Assembly (NCBI GenBank): GCA_964035575.1
Contig: OZ037915.1
Span: 310,001-374,000, forward strand
Source: Rhynchopus sp. YZ270_cl-10
Lineage: Eukaryota; Euglenozoa; Diplonemea; Diplonemida; Diplonemidae
Length of the DNA stretch: 64,000 bases
Direction: 5' to 3'
In this document: piece after piece, positions 1 through 11,805 of the stretch
Position numbering within the stretch: position 1 is the first letter of the stretch
How the letters are laid out: every line of letters begins with the position of its first letter
The notes under the pieces: generated by a model
Told to the model about the DNA's origin: nothing
Seen by the model: the letters and a program-made list of their open reading frames with translations, nothing else
The model's database searches: none
Program-made: the position numbers and the translations under genes

Positions 1-2576
1 ATCCCAATGACGGCAAGCGCCATAGAAAAGCTCATCGCAATCGCGACGAAGTTGTCCATAGGCGCAATGAACGGTCGTTTCATGGCAGTGGCAAGGAAGA
101 AGACAGTGAGCATGGCGGCAATCGAGTAGTTGCGTGTGTCGCAAGCTGTCTTGGTGGTGGGCTTCCAGCCAGAGAGGAGTGACAGAACGAGAATGCACAG
201 CAGCTCAGCAACAACGTACCACAGACACCCAGGGCGCAGGCTCTCGAAGCAGATCCCGTAGCGTTCGGAGAAGTAGCTGTCGCGTGAGACCCAAATGTCG
301 CGGCCAAAAGCAAACTTGTACAGCAGGCTGTTGGCACGTGGGCCCTTCTCGTCTGTGCCAGGGTTCCCGTAGATGGCAGGGTCGGGGAAGAGCTCTGCGT
401 TGAGGGTCACTTTGCGCAGCACAAAAAAGTAGAGTGCAGCAGGCGAGGCCAGGCACGCTGCCAGCACCACTGCTGCAAACACAACCACACCCCCCGAGTG
501 GCGTGACGCGTCAAACACAACCTGCGTTGAGACAAGGCTTGTCCCCTGCAGCAGGAACAGGTACGGCACGTACAGCACACCAGGGAAGCGTGCCAGGCCA
601 AGTGAACGTTCTGTTTTGTAGCCAAGTGTCATCTGTGTCGCACCCGACACAGCCAAGGCAATCATCCCAATGCAGAAAATGAGGAGAGGGTTCATCACCA
701 TTGCTGCAACCTTGTACTTCCCACGCGAGGCACCGATCGGAAACACAAGTGGGTGGAACTCCCAGTCAAGCTTCTCGTCCCCGACATCCACATCGTCCAT
801 TTCGCACCCAAAGCTGTTCAACACAGCCAGCTTTCCTGCGTTTCCGGCAGCACCACCTGCCACAGCTGCGCTACTTGCGACAGTTGTCGTCGTCTGCACG
901 CTCTCTTTGGACTCTGCCTTGAGCCCGCTTGTGGCTGTGTCACGGTAACGTGGTGCTGGTGTCTCGACAGGTGCTGGTGTCTCTTCAGTCTGCAGCAGTG
1001 GCTCAGGTGTGGGCACATCTGTGGGCGACGCTGTCGGCATGCCTGTGGGCAGTGGTGCACTCGTTTCGGGAAACGGCGTGAGAGGCGCTCCTGTTGGGGC
1101 TCCCGTCGGTGGTGCCTCTGTGAGGGGCGCAGTCGTCGTGGGTGGGTTGGTTGGAGGGATCGTAGCCGGTGCAACTGTGAGAGGTGCAGTTGTTGTCGGA
1201 GGCTGCGTGGGAGGGATGGTGGCTGTTGTGGCCGTCAGTGGCGCCGTCGTGGCTGGTGCGTCGGAAGGCGCAATGGTTGCCGGTGCAACTGTTGTCGGTG
1301 GGTTGGTATCAGGTGCGCCAGTCGGAACAATCGTTGCGGGTGCAACTGTGGCAGGGGGGTTGGTTGCAGGTGGATCAGTTGCAGGCGGGTCAGTTGCTGG
1401 TGGATCAGTTGCCGGTGGGTCTGTTGCTGGTGGATCAGTTGCTGGCGGATCAGTTGCTGGTGGATCAGTTGCAGGTGGGTCAGTTGCAGGCGGGTCAGTT
1501 GCGGGTGGATCAGTTGCCGGTGGGTCTGTTGCTGGTGGATCAGTTGCTGGTGGGTCAGTTGCTGGTGGATCAGTTGCTGGTGGATCTGTGGCGGGGGGAT
1601 CTGTTGCAGGCGGGTCGGTTGCTGGTGGCTCAGTAGGTGCGAGCGTGACGACACCGTCAAAGAATGCGTACTTGACATGCGTGATGCAGTCTATTGTGTC
1701 ACAGTCAGGGCGGAACATGCCCACTAAGAACGCATTCGTTGGGAGGTCGCAGTACCCTGTGTAGCCGTCCACCATGCAGTCCCTCATGTCCATGTAGAAC
1801 ACATCACTGCGTGCCATTGTCACGCCCTGGTACACCGCTTTCACGCAACGTATGTCTGTAATGCAATCGATCGTATCGCACGTTGCCACACCACTCATGA
1901 ATCCACGCAGCACGTAGTTGTCGGGACACTCAATCCATGTGTGCTCGTCCCAGACGGTGTTCACTATCTGGAAGTCGTCGTTCATATTTACTTGCGAAGT
2001 TTTGGGACCCATACAGCGGAAGTGCGAAAAGGAGGATAACTGCTGTGATGTCCCATCCCGATACAGCCCTGTTATGCTGTTGTAGTTCGGACAGTTGCAC
2101 CGCGTTGCGGAAGACGGGAGCACACAGTTGCTGTAATCCTTGCCCTCCCCTACTGTATCATAGTTGTAGTATATCGACGGCTTAGCGAACATCGTGGCCT
2201 CTGGCACGAGGCGGTACACTGCTATGTACTCGACATTGCCACACCTATCGGTGGTACCAGAACCACAGACCCCACACTTTGAGTCATCTTGGGTATTCCT
2301 CCCCGAAGTCCACCCACAAGCACAGGTGTACTGATAATCGGTCCCGGTCTTCTTCATTGCAAGACCCATCATCGTGTAACCCAAACCAAAGGTATTAGAA
2401 CCGCAGTGTACTTCGCATTCGTTAGGGGAACGTTGGGTGTCCGTAGTCTTCTCGGTGGAAGGGAGCATCTCGTCCTTTGTTGATTGAAAGCACCCAACAT
2501 ACGTACGCTGTGCGGAAGCCTTCTGCACAGCAGCCGTCAGCAGAAGAAGCAGAACCGCCAGTACACCTCGGCTCAT
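1..2576 (-). CDS. WSC-domain surface protein with Pro/Thr stalk and multi-pass C-terminus (3' end outside window)
   Basis: The frame is open from the ATG at 2576 to the window edge, about 858 codons, so the C-terminus is missing. Residues 1-23 form a signal peptide (MSRGVLAVLLLLL...). Next comes a WSC-like Cys-rich module beginning YVGCF, then Cys-paired modules with the recurring phrase CDTIDCI. A stalk of repeated Ala-Thr-Asp-Pro-Pro and related Pro/Thr units (about 1000-1640) follows. The last part has several hydrophobic segments and the phrase ERYGICFE, which resembles membrane regions of large protist surface proteins. WSC domains usually bind carbohydrate, so a cell-surface glycan-binding or sensing role is inferred. 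The N-terminal half is a close paralogue of the gene at 4818-7449, while the membrane parts differ clearly. The ATG lies just after a hairpin shared with that paralogue. Confidence 0.82.
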   Translation of the reverse strand, partial: MSRGVLAVLLLLLTAAVQKASAQRTYVGCFQSTKDEMLPSTEKTTDTQRSPNECEVHCGSNTFGLGYTMMGLAMKKTGTDYQYTCACGWTSGRNTQDDSKCGVCGSGTTDRCGNVEYIAVYRLVPEATMFAKPSIYYNYDTVGEGKDYSNCVLPSSATRCNCPNYNSITGLYRDGTSQQLSSFSHFRCMGPKTSQVNMNDDFQIVNTVWDEHTWIECPDNYVLRGFMSGVATCDTIDCITDIRCVKAVYQGVTMARSDVFYMDMRDCMVDGYTGYCDLPTNAFLVGMFRPDCDTIDCITHVKYAFFDGVVTLAPTEPPATDPPATDPPATDPPATDPPATDPPATDPPATDPPATDPPATDPPATDPPATDPPATDPPATDPPATDPPATDPPATDPPATDPPATNPPATVAPATIVPTGAPDTNPPTTVAPATIAPSDAPATTAPLTATTATIPPTQPPTTTAPLTVAPATIPPTNPPTTTAPLTEAPPTGAPTGAPLTPFPETSAPLPTGMPTASPTDVPTPEPLLQTEETPAPVETPAPRYRDTATSGLKAESKESVQTTTTVASSAAVAGGAAGNAGKLAVLNSFGCEMDDVDVGDEKLDWEFHPLVFPIGASRGKYKVAAMVMNPLLIFCIGMIALAVSGATQMTLGYKTERSLGLARFPGVLYVPYLFLLQGTSLVSTQVVFDASRHSGGVVVFAAVVLAACLASPAALYFFVLRKVTLNAELFPDPAIYGNPGTDEKGPRANSLLYKFAFGRDIWVSRDSYFSERYGICFESLRPGCLWYVVAELLCILVLSLLSGWKPTTKTACDTRNYSIAAMLTVFFLATAMKRPFIAPMDNFVAIAMSFSMALAVIG
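1355..1640 (-). repeat. 18-bp tandem minisatellite coding the Pro/Thr stalk
   Basis: Units of the form GGTGGATCAGTTGCTGGT (plus strand) repeat about 15 times with third-position variants. On the minus strand they encode (T/A)DPPA-type hexapeptides of the stalk. The paralogue at 6450-6510 keeps only a few units, so stalk length evolves by repeat expansion. Confidence 0.8.
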
Positions 2577-2625
2577 TACGTCTTTTTTGCGTTGTGCTAC
2601 ACACAACGTAAAAAAGAGAGATAAT
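2577..2625 (-). promoter_or_regulatory. Conserved 5' leader hairpin of the WSC genes
   Basis: Directly upstream of the ATG is an inverted repeat, GCGTTGTG-CTA-CACACAACG (2590-2609), embedded in a T/C-rich leader. The paralogue has the same arrangement at 7462-7482. Leader similarity continues for roughly 150 bp (to about 2755 and 7625). It may be a 5'-UTR control element or simply part of the duplicated promoter. Confidence 0.45.
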
Positions 2626-4817
2626 AAAAAGGGGAGAGAAAAGCTTTTTGGTAAGATGCACTGAAACTTTTAAAAAATAATATTTATAACCTGGTGTGGC
2701 GTGGGGAGAGGAGGAGAGGAGAGGAGAGGATGGCGGAAGGGTGTTGTGGAGGGGGTGGATTCACAACAAAGAAATGTGGAGAAGAGGTGCTTTTTTTAAA
2801 ATAATTTTTTGTGTTTTTGGACATGTTTCAGAATCGAAGACAAGGTCTGATGATAATATTTGAGGTGTCACATTGTACCTGATGTGTGGGTCACACTGGA
2901 GGTCATGTGCCACTGCGTGGGGTCTGGGGTATCTGTGTACCGGGTTTGCGGGTTTGTAGAATGATTTTGATCACCATACCTCCACCGGTACACTGCGAAT
3001 TGCATCGCCACCCGAGCCTTGGGTATTTTGGAGATAAAATGGTATTTGAAACAACATTTACAAAAAAAAAACAAGAATGTCATTTTTCCATATTTTCTTA
3101 CGAATGTATTTGTGGAATAACATTATATTTACTATGAGGGGATATCTTCTTGACAATAATATTGCAGCAGGATGCGATCAGGGAATCATTGTCAGGTCAT
3201 CTTATTCCAAAAACCTGAATTCTTCCTGGCTCTGATAATTATCAAAAAGAAACACAAAAACACAAAACAAACAAACAAGGCATCTGACCAATACGGCCAG
3301 GTGCCCCTGAGGAGCAGCAGTCGGGGCTTTTTTTTACTAAAAAGACGACACGACAGGTGAGTCGCGCCACCCCAATGCCAGCTAACAGAAATTAAGGTTG
3401 TGGGAAAGAAGGGCAGCCGTCCCCGGGAGCTCCGGCCCGGTCCATGCATGGAGTCAGAGACGGCAACAAGGTGCCCTGTGCCTGGTCTGTGTCAGGTCAA
3501 AACCAAATAACAAAAACCACAAAATAGAGCAAAAAAACAATGAATAATAAAGCAAGATAGAGAGAACCAGCATTTAGTTCCGCACAACACTATTCCAATG
3601 ATTCGATCGGAAAGAGCCCGATCATTTCGGTCTGTAATACTTCCTTACAACTGTACGTGTCGTCTGCTGTATCCAAAAAAAGAAAAGCGAAGAAATCGAA
3701 TTTGGTGAAATAATCTGAACTTCTTGGACATAGATGCAAAAACAAAAAACTGATATCTGAGTTTTAGCAGGTCTGATAAAAGAAGAAACAAAAAAAAAAG
3801 AATTTTTCGTTGATCGCACCGGATTTTTGTGGGGTTTGTAGGGACAAAATCAAAAACCTTTCTGTGGAAAAGTCGTGTCGTGTTTACGCTGCTCACAAAA
3901 AATTCGGGCAATAAATGTCGATTGCGGTTTGGGAGACACTCCCCACGTGTCGGTTCTGTGGAAAAAACGGCATGAAACCACATGTGTGCTTGTGCTGCCC
4001 CTTTTCATGTCTATCCATGGAAACTGCATCACAAGTTACTATACTATGAATACTGATGACTCTCAGTATCACAAGTGATACCGGGAATCATACAGGATTT
4101 TGAATATTTTTTTTGGAAAAACGAGAGCTAAAAAATAAAATGGAAGAGGGGGGGGAAGATAAACAAATGTACACTAAAAAAAAATTATTTTTGGAATAAC
4201 ATTATCTTTACTGGGGTATTTTGTTGTGTCGACAATCGGGTCTGTACTCAATGTTGGCCGAAGCCTTTGAACTACGGAAGGTATAGACGTCGCTCGTCCT
4301 GAACCCTTACGAGCAACTTTTAGGACGAAAAGAACCTTCAAAGGGGTAGTCCGCATCAAGGTGTTGTACACCATGCACGGCTACATGCTAAGAAGCGGTG
4401 TTGGAGGTTACCAGGTAATAAACTGCCCTCATTTCAAAAGTGGAAAGGTAAACAACAAAATCCCTGAAACACAGAAAGTGTGTGTGTGTGTGGAGCACAA
4501 AAGCAAACGGACAGAAAAAGAAGCGCAAAACGCCTCACTGTTCATCGACGGAGGCAGGCCTTCGATTTCGTCCACTATTAGATAAATATCTTACATTTGG
4601 TGATCTGGAGAAGGCCCATATTGACAAAAAATCACAAAATATTCACACAAATTCACAAAATCACGAAATCAGACACCAGTGTGCACGTGTGTTTCCTCGT
4701 TGTGATTTTTGCAATTTTTTTCTGAGAAAAAAGTCCTCAAATCACACCAATGTTGTAAGATGAATCTGAAACTTGAAATCATCACACAGTTTCCATACGT
4801 TCCACAGTACCCAATTA
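2626..4817. other. Intergenic region, AT-rich, no supported gene
   Basis: Apart from short chance reading frames I see no gene. A GC-rich island at about 3280-3500 has no coding signal and could hold a structured RNA. About 3915-3960 resembles 40685-40735 (a dispersed repeat around GGGAGACAC and GGTTCTGTG). About 4520-4575 is a copy of the GCCTCACCGTTCATCG repeat family. About 4620-4760 has TCACAAAA-type repeats like the foldback at 37369-38071. Confidence 0.5.
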
Positions 4818-7449
4818 TCACAGATAGATGAAGTCATGGGGGTTGAACTGCCTTGCATGTATGTCTGCAGCAGTACGTCTGCTCTCTACGAGCTCTGCAG
4901 CTTGAGCAGATATGATACGCTTGTACTTGTCGACAATGCCCTTGTAGTCGTCGACGATGCCTTTGTGCTTGTCGATGTCAGCACGAGCCTCGCAGAGGAG
5001 TGCCATGAGGTCCTCTTGCATGGGTGGTGGTTCCGGGTGTGCGAAGGACACAGCATGTGGGTCTGGTGGCATCCTGTTAACCGTCGTCTTCCGGTCGACC
5101 TCTGCATACCACCGCTCACGGCAGTACAGCCAGATGTCCAGAAGGAACTTCAGCACAGCCGCATTCCCCACCCACTCGCCAAGGTTCTCCCCCGCATCCA
5201 CCAGCGCCTCGTTCTCCTGCGACACCCCCAGAAACGCAACCACAGCAAACGCAAACTCAAGCAGCCCAAGCAACACCTCCACCCAGTTCTCCACCCACCG
5301 TGAGAACGGCTTGTCTTTCAGCACAATGGCAGTCCAGATCAGCGGCATGCAGGTAATCAGCCCCGCCCGGCCTGCACAGTTCACAAGCGTCTGTGGGTTC
5401 CACCCAAAGAGAACGCCGATGGTGCCCGTGAAGACGAGGCGGTATGGCGAAGTACTCGCTGTGCTCAAAGCGGTACCCGTCGAAGACACAGGCAGACGCA
5501 CGCAGCGCATGTGTCGGTGTCTGTTCACGCCACTCCCACCGTGCGGCGACGTACCGATCCAGCCAGCGCGTCGGCGGCACAGCAGCAGTGACGTATGTCT
5601 TCCGAGCACGATTTGCCAGCCACAGCAGCCATGCAATCACCCCTGCAGACAGCAGCAGAATGCCGATGCCCACACCCAGATCGGCGTGGCTTCCGTGAAG
5701 CACCAACGCAGTGGCGCCTTGCATGATAGGCGTCCACAGCAGCTCCAACACAAGGCACACCACCGGGACAGGCATCTCACGGAGCGAGGCCAGCACACCT
5801 GGCGTGCCGTACACACTGCTGTGCACCAAGGCTCCGAGGCACGTCGTCAGGATGAGCATGGTGATGATCACGGTGTTCCCGACGGCAGCACCACGTTCCT
5901 CGCGGAGTGTGTCTCTGCCGATTCTGAGCTGCGAGGGGCTCAGGACAAACGGCATCGGTGTTGCCGTGTTGCGTGGGCACTCCAGCATGCGGAGGTACAT
6001 CTGTGCACGCGCCACACGCGACAGGCCGTGCGACGTCATGGTGAACGACCCACCCGTCACCACCGTCGTCGCCAAGGCACCACCAGTCACCCCTGAAGCC
6101 GTTGCGGTTGTGGTCCACTCTGTGTACTCCTCCAACACTGCGCTCCCATCATCGGGCTGGCTCAGCAGCGGCTGCGGTGTGAGTGTTGTCAGTGTCGGTG
6201 CCGGTGTGTCCGGTGGAGCTGTCTGCAGCGGGGTCGTGGTGGGCGCAGTTGTTGGGGTAGCCGTCTTTGGGGCAGGTGTGGCCGGAGGGCGCGTGTGCCC
6301 CGGTGTGAGTGTAGAAGGCACAGCAGTGTCCGGTGCAGGTGTCTGTGGGGGAAGCGTCTCAGGGATGGCTGTGTCGGGTGCTGGCGTGGGTGGGGGCTGG
6401 GTGTTTCCTGGTGTGAGTGTAGATGGCAACGCAGTTTCTGGAGCTTCGGTTGGAGGATCAGTTGCTGGTGGGTCTGTTGCAGGCGCGTCTGTTGCTGGTG
6501 GCTCAGTAGGTGCGAGAGTGACGACACCGTCAAAGAATGCGTACTTCATATGCGTGATGCACGACAATGTGTCACAGTTCGAGCGGAACATGCCCACTAA
6601 GAACGCATTCGTTGGGAGGTCGCAGTGCGCTGTGTCGCCGTCCACCATGCAGTCCCTCGTGTCCATGTAGAACACATCACTGCGTGCCATTGTCACGCCG
6701 TTGAGCACCGCTGTCTGGCAACGTAAGCCTGAAATGCAATCGATCGTATCGCACGACCCACTTATGAATCCACGCAGGACGTTGTTGTCGGGACACTCAA
6801 TCCATGTGTTCTCCTTCCAGACGGTGTTCACATAGCGGAAGTCGTCTTCCATGTTTACTTTCTCATCCTCGGGGCCCATACAGCGGAAGTGCGTGATAGC
6901 AGATAACACACCCTGCGTCGAATCCCGATACAGCCCTGTTATGCCGTTATTGTTCGGACAGTTGCACCACGTTGCGGAAGACGGTTCCATACAGTTGCTG
7001 TAATCATGGGTCTCCCCTGTTACGTCCCCCGAGTAGTACACCGCCGTCTTAGCGAACATCGTGGCCTCTGGCACGAGGCGGTACACCACTATGTAATCCG
7101 GATCACCACACCTATCGGTGGTACCAGAACCACAGACCCGACACTTTGAGTCATCCTGGGTATTCCTCCCCGAAGTCCACCCACAAGAACAGCTGTAGGC
7201 GGTCGCGGCTTTACTAGTGTAGCTTAAAAGCCCCATCATCGTGTAACCTTCCGAACTGAGGCCATTTGGACCACAGTATGCTTCGCAGTTGTCAAGAGAA
7301 ATAGGGGTGCCCGACCAATTGGTGGTGGAAGAGAGCATCTCGTAACGCAACGTGTCTGTAAAGCAACCAACATACGTCCGCTGTGCAGAAGCCTTCTGCA
7401 CAGCAGCCGTCAGCAGAAGAAGCAGAACCGCCAGTACACCTCGGCCCAT
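4818..7449 (-). CDS. WSC-domain multi-pass surface protein, paralogue of the upstream-strand neighbour; one frameshift
   Basis: The protein starts MGRGVLAVLL (signal peptide) at 7449. It continues through a WSC-like module (YVGCFTD...), paired CDT(I/L)(D/S)CI Cys modules, a Pro/Thr stalk with repeated TP(A/G) units, and at least five hydrophobic membrane segments. It ends with a hydrophilic tail containing DKHKGIVDDYKGIVDKYKR, a possible short coiled coil. The reading frame changes once near 5437-5445: the segment before it would terminate at 5257, while the frame with membrane segments and high GC at third positions continues to the stop at 4818. The span is 2632 nt, one base over a multiple of three. 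This may be a sequencing indel or a real lesion. Total length would be about 876 residues. A role in surface carbohydrate recognition is inferred from WSC only. Confidence 0.8.
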
Positions 7450-7622
7450 TACGTCTTTTTTGCGTTGTGTTACACACAACGCAAAAAAAAGAGAGTTAAT
7501 AAAAAAGGGGAGAGAAAAGAAGTGTGCTTGGTAGGTAAGATGCACTGAAGGTCCTCAAAAAAAACCCCCCCATTTAACCTGGTGTGGCGTGGGGAGGGGA
7601 GGAGAGGATGGTGGAAGGGTGT

Positions 7623-7697
7623 TTTATAAAAAATGTATGATATGAACCTAAGGCTCTCTGTGCTTAGTCACCTTTGGATACAATCGTTTATCCGCAC
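7623..7697 (+). repeat. Dispersed repeat family F1 (CCTAAGC...GCTTAG hairpin)
   Basis: The consensus reads TTTATAAGATGA, then CCTAAGC, a short CT-rich loop, GCTTAGTCACC, then often CACATTCGTTTATCGC. Other copies lie at 10880-10944, 38650-38692, 47517-47572 and 60061-60131. All five are in the same orientation, opposite to the genes. The 10880 and 38650 copies lie inside introns. Confidence 0.7.
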
Positions 7698-8564
7698 AGC
7701 AGTTGTGTGGTCTTTGGGGTGGGGGGTGGATCACAACAAAAGAAATAGAGAAGAGGGTCCTTTTTATTTATTTTTATTTTGTGTTTTGGGCCAAAAATCA
7801 AAGAAAGTACCCCTTCTCCCCTCCCCGCCCCTTCTCTTTTTTTTTTGTGGGGAAGAATGAGGATTTTTTTTTATAATTTTTGTTTTTTGGAATCTAAAAA
7901 AAGCAAAACAACCAAGTGGAGAGTGAGTGCGAGTAAAGGGGTATTCTCATCGAAAGGGAACCTGCACAACACATCTTATACAAAAGGGGGGGGGGGGGGG
8001 GGTAACAGGAGAAGAAAAAAATTGTTTTTTTGGGGATGACTGAAGCCCCTCTCTCTTTTGGCTAATAGTTCAATCCTTTTTATCACTTTTTTTTAAAAAA
8101 TAAGAAAATTTCAAAGATGAGTGTACCTCTTGTGCACACAACATCTTTAGAATAATTCATTGAAATAAAGACCTCTGATAGCTTCACTATTTATATAGTT
8201 CCGATTCAGAGAGCTCTCGAACCGTACCGGGGGATGCCTCCTCTCTTCCCGCCCTCCCCAAATATATTAAAAATAAAAAAGGTCGTCCGATGACTCTAGC
8301 TCTCTCTCTCTCTCCCAAACACCTTGAAAAATAAATCGTCTCCAGGAAAGGATATGATTGCTTTGGAGAGGTTGTGTCGTTACGCTTTGTTGGGTTGCCA
8401 TATACCATTGTTTTTTTTTCTGGCGATAAACGAAAAAGTTGTTTTTTTTTCATTGTTTTCTTTTGTATTCATAACCTATGAGTTTCTATTTACTTTTTTT
8501 CCCCCTCCAAAATCCAGAATTGTGCATAATTCGGCCTTAGTAGCTATTACCCTGTACGCACTAC

Positions 8565-8703
8565 TTTGCGAGCGGAGAAAGTGTCACTCTCAACCCAACC
8601 GTGCTCCGCAACACCACCACCCAACTTATAAGAGATAGTGTCGCGTCAACGCATCAAACAACTAAGAAGAAAGGAGGGGTGAGGGAATGATAAAGTGACA
8701 CTT
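8565..8703 (+). repeat. Dispersed repeat family F5 (about 140 bp)
   Basis: The copy runs from GCGAGCGGAGAAAGTGTCAC to AATGATAAAGTGACAC. A reverse-orientation copy is at about 34750-34895, and a diverged copy at about 36905-37015 lies within the first intron of the MsrA gene. The size suggests a SINE or MITE; no clear pol III boxes were recognised. Confidence 0.6.
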
Positions 8704-8990
8704 TTTTTTTTGACAATTTGATTTGTAGTGTTTTTTTGAAAACTTGGTTGTATTAGTGTAGCCACCCTAGAGTGTGCTCCACTATAGTTTTTTTTTTATA
8801 TGTCTCTCCCCCACAATCTTCCACAATAAAAGAACGTTTTATTACAGAATAAAACGAGAAACGAAGCATAAGAAAGGTTCTATCCCACCTCCTTGGGGCC
8901 TTGCCCCTCCTTGCCCCTACCCACCACTGCACACACAAATTTTGTGTGTTGAACAAAAGAGACACTGATGAAAGAGAAAGAAAAGTTGCC

Positions 8991-9067
8991 TTGAAATACA
9001 ACACCCCTCTCGTGAACAGTGTACCTTTGTCCATGACCGGCATGTACCGGGGTGGACCGCCAACCCG
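8991..9067 (+). repeat. Dispersed repeat family F2
   Basis: The core is GAAATACAAAGCCCTCTCGT then GAACAGTGTACCTT, followed by CCGGGGTGGAC and often CAACCATGCAGTCCTACAAT. Further copies: 10052-10104 (intron of the EF-hand gene), 13519-13600 (partial), 16251-16349 and 63319-63400. Confidence 0.65.
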
Positions 9068-9370
9068 AAAAGGAAAAGGTGATACCCTAAGCCTCGCGTT
9101 GCCAATGAACAAGCCACCTTTAAAAAAAAAAATCGGGAGGGTAGGGATGGGATGAAACAAAAAAGGGAAAGGGAAAAATGATAACTGCAAAAAAAAAAAA
9201 AAGAGGGGCTATTTTAGTTTTCTATTCGTTCATAAGGTACACACAATTTTTTGTTTTTTTTTTTTTTTTGAAAAAAAAATATTCCCTTCTCCTTTGCAGC
9301 GGTGGGGGCCCGTTTTCGATGCATGCACCCCTATCCGAGATAGGTGATACAATACATCGTGGAGGTGATG

Positions 9371-11805
9371 TTACATAAGTCCATCACCGCCCCTGCTGTG
9401 CCCATCCTTCTGCTTCGTCTGCTTCTTCTTGAAGAAGCCTCCCAGCGTCGTCTGTCGCCCCTTCGAGGTGTCGTGGTGGCGGCGGCAGCAGTGATCCAGC
9501 GTACTCTTCTCTTGCACACAGTTCCCGCACCTCGAGAGTCTATGCTTAGTGCATGCCCCTTCTCCTTTGCAGCATAACAACGACACCCCCATCCCGTATT
9601 ATTTTTTTCCAGGATTTTTATATAAAAATTCGTACAAAAAAAGATACACAAGCACAGATACAAACACAACAAAAACACGGGGGTTTTGTCTTTTTTTACC
9701 TATTGAAGATTTCTCTCCCTTTTTCTTCAATTCTTTAAATTTTTTTTTGTTTCATTCGTGCCATTGCATTCTCTGTGGCACTGCACCTACCTGGCGGACA
9801 AGCAGGTCCACGATGTCACCGTCGGGTCCAAGCGTCACGTCGTAATCTCTGAGGGCATGCTTCGCATTCATCTCGCGACCGTGCACGACAAGGCGCTGCC
9901 AGGGTACTGGTGTGCCCTCCTGCTCTTCAATACGCTGCTGCAGGTAGTCCAGCGGCTCGTCGTCCTCGGCGTACACTTGGATCATGGACGCATCCTCACG
10001 TCGGAGGTTCAGCTGTTATGGTGAATTATAATATACAAGAATTAAAGTTTACTTGAAATACAAAAGCCCTCTCATGACAGTGTACCTTTGGTACAATGAC
10101 CGGCTAAAAATTGGCAAAAGTCTTTATGGTGTATTATGAGACCTTCAACCACACCATTGATTTATACAAAGGACCCCCTCTCGGTGATAGAGTGTACCTT
10201 ACTTCAAAGAGAAAAGCTTTTTCATAACTTTATTTGCTTCCCTTTTTTTTTTGCACAAAAGCGAGATAAGAGGTCCATTTTCTCTCTCTGTTTCTATTTT
10301 TTATCTCATCAAAATCTACCACACTCTGTCACCTCTTCTACATACCATCCCAGAGACGATCTCCACGGTAGCCTCCTTTTCGGCGTTCTCATCACGGACT
10401 ATGAGCTGCAGGATATCACCCCCATGGGTCGAGGGGTGGCCGATCTTGATGCCGTAGGTATCGAGGTTGGCACGTGGGTCCATCTCGAACCCGCGGCCGA
10501 TGAGGCGCATCTTGGCTTGCTGGAGGGCGGGCAGCTTTTCCATGATCTTGCGGAGGATGGAGGCAACAGAGTCGCCAGCCTCGCAGAAGTGCAGTACCAG
10601 GTAGCCGCCCTCGTACGACACAACAATCGTGGCAGCGTTGATGCGCTCGGCCTCCTGTCGCGCTTCCTCCTCGCGTCGCAGGCGTTCTTCTTCCTCGCGG
10701 CGGCGCTCGCGTTCGCTCTCTGTAGTCTCATAGCCCTCTTCGTCAGGCTGCCTAGGTGGTGGCGGTGGGTCCAAGATGTCAACCATCGCCTGAAAGTCAT
10801 GCAAATTCAGCAAATCGGTGTACTGCTTGCCAATCTGTGGGTTGTAGAAAAATATAGGAGGGAATTCATTGTAAAAGAGTTTATAAGATCCTAAGCTCTG
10901 TGCTTAGTCACCTTGATCACATTCGTTTATCGCGTTTTTAAAACGTCGCGTTTTATTTATAGGGTTTTCTGTGGGTTCTACTTCTGCGAAGTGGAAAGGG
11001 ACAGCTCTATTCTGAAGGAAATCAACCAGAGAACAAAGTTACCCTTTCGTTCGTTTGGGTAGATCATCTGTAAGATGGACCGTCCAGGGGCTTTTTTTAG
11101 TTGTTCGCTCCAACCATACGGTGCGCGGTCGAAAAAGCATTATAAAAACACAAAAAAATGGGGATTTTTAAATACCTGCGCCAACAATCGCCGCATTTTT
11201 TCGTCCCATCGCTGATGCTTTACCGGCTTTGCCGATGCTGGCGGGGGTCCTAGGTGTCCTCCTCCACGTTTCGGCACCATTTTGAGCATGCTTGGGAGCT
11301 CCACTGAGCTGACGGCCCCTGAGTAGTCCATATCGAACGCGTAGAAGGCGTGCGCTATGGCGTCCATGCCTGGTAGCTCTCCGAGGCAGGCTCGCGGTGA
11401 TGCGGGGGAGTGGGGCACAGGCTGGAGCGGGTAGCCCTCGTCGTTGTCGTGCCAAAGCTCGAGGGGCATGGTGCGTGTTGTGCGTCGTGGGGAGGTCTGG
11501 CAGCCTTGTACTTCCTCCTGCGCCTCGACGAGAGGCATCCTGCTCGCAAACTCACGTATACGTTTCTTAGGCCGTAAATGCCCCTCCACAAAGTCGCACA
11601 TCGCTGAAAACTGCACAAACTGCACCATCGTCCCCTCAGGCACGCCGCACCGACGCATCGCAATCGTCACATCCTTATCAGTGACAAGCGTCGCAATCCC
11701 TTCGCACGCTTGAAACGCATACCGCAGGTCGAACTGTGTGATCTCCCCGGTACCCTCCAAGTCAAACGCAGCAAAGGCACCCCTTCGCTGCATTTCGGTC
11801 TCCAT
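9371..11805 (-). CDS. EF-hand protein with two ubiquitin-like domains, spliced
   Basis: Exon 1 (11176-11805, 210 codons) has two EF-hand-like loops: residues 15-26 (DLEGTGEITQFD) and 158-169 (DMDYSGAVSSVE). Exon 2 (10346-10834) has an Arg/Glu-rich helix then a ubiquitin-like fold. Exon 3 (9791-10012) encodes a second ubiquitin-like fold (MIQVYAEDD... QRLVVHGREM). All joins are phase 0 with donors GCAG|GTATTT, GATG|GTATGT and CCAG|GTAGGT, and acceptors ending CCACAG and AACAG. A last exon within 9371-9592 is likely from its high GC at third positions. It carries Cys/His clusters (CGNC, DHCCRRHH) and a canonical PIP-box-like QTTLGGFF; its acceptor is not settled. The protein is probably a calcium-responsive adaptor, and PCNA binding is only a motif-based idea. 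Introns contain repeats F1 and F2. Confidence 0.75.

Larger units (their letters stand above)
7450..9370. other. Intergenic region rich in dispersed repeats
   Basis: It begins with the duplicated WSC leader (hairpin at 7462-7482). It then holds copies of several short repeat families (7623-7697, 8565-8703, 8740-8787, 8991-9067), poly-G at about 7987-8002 and other homopolymers. I see no convincing exon. Confidence 0.5.
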
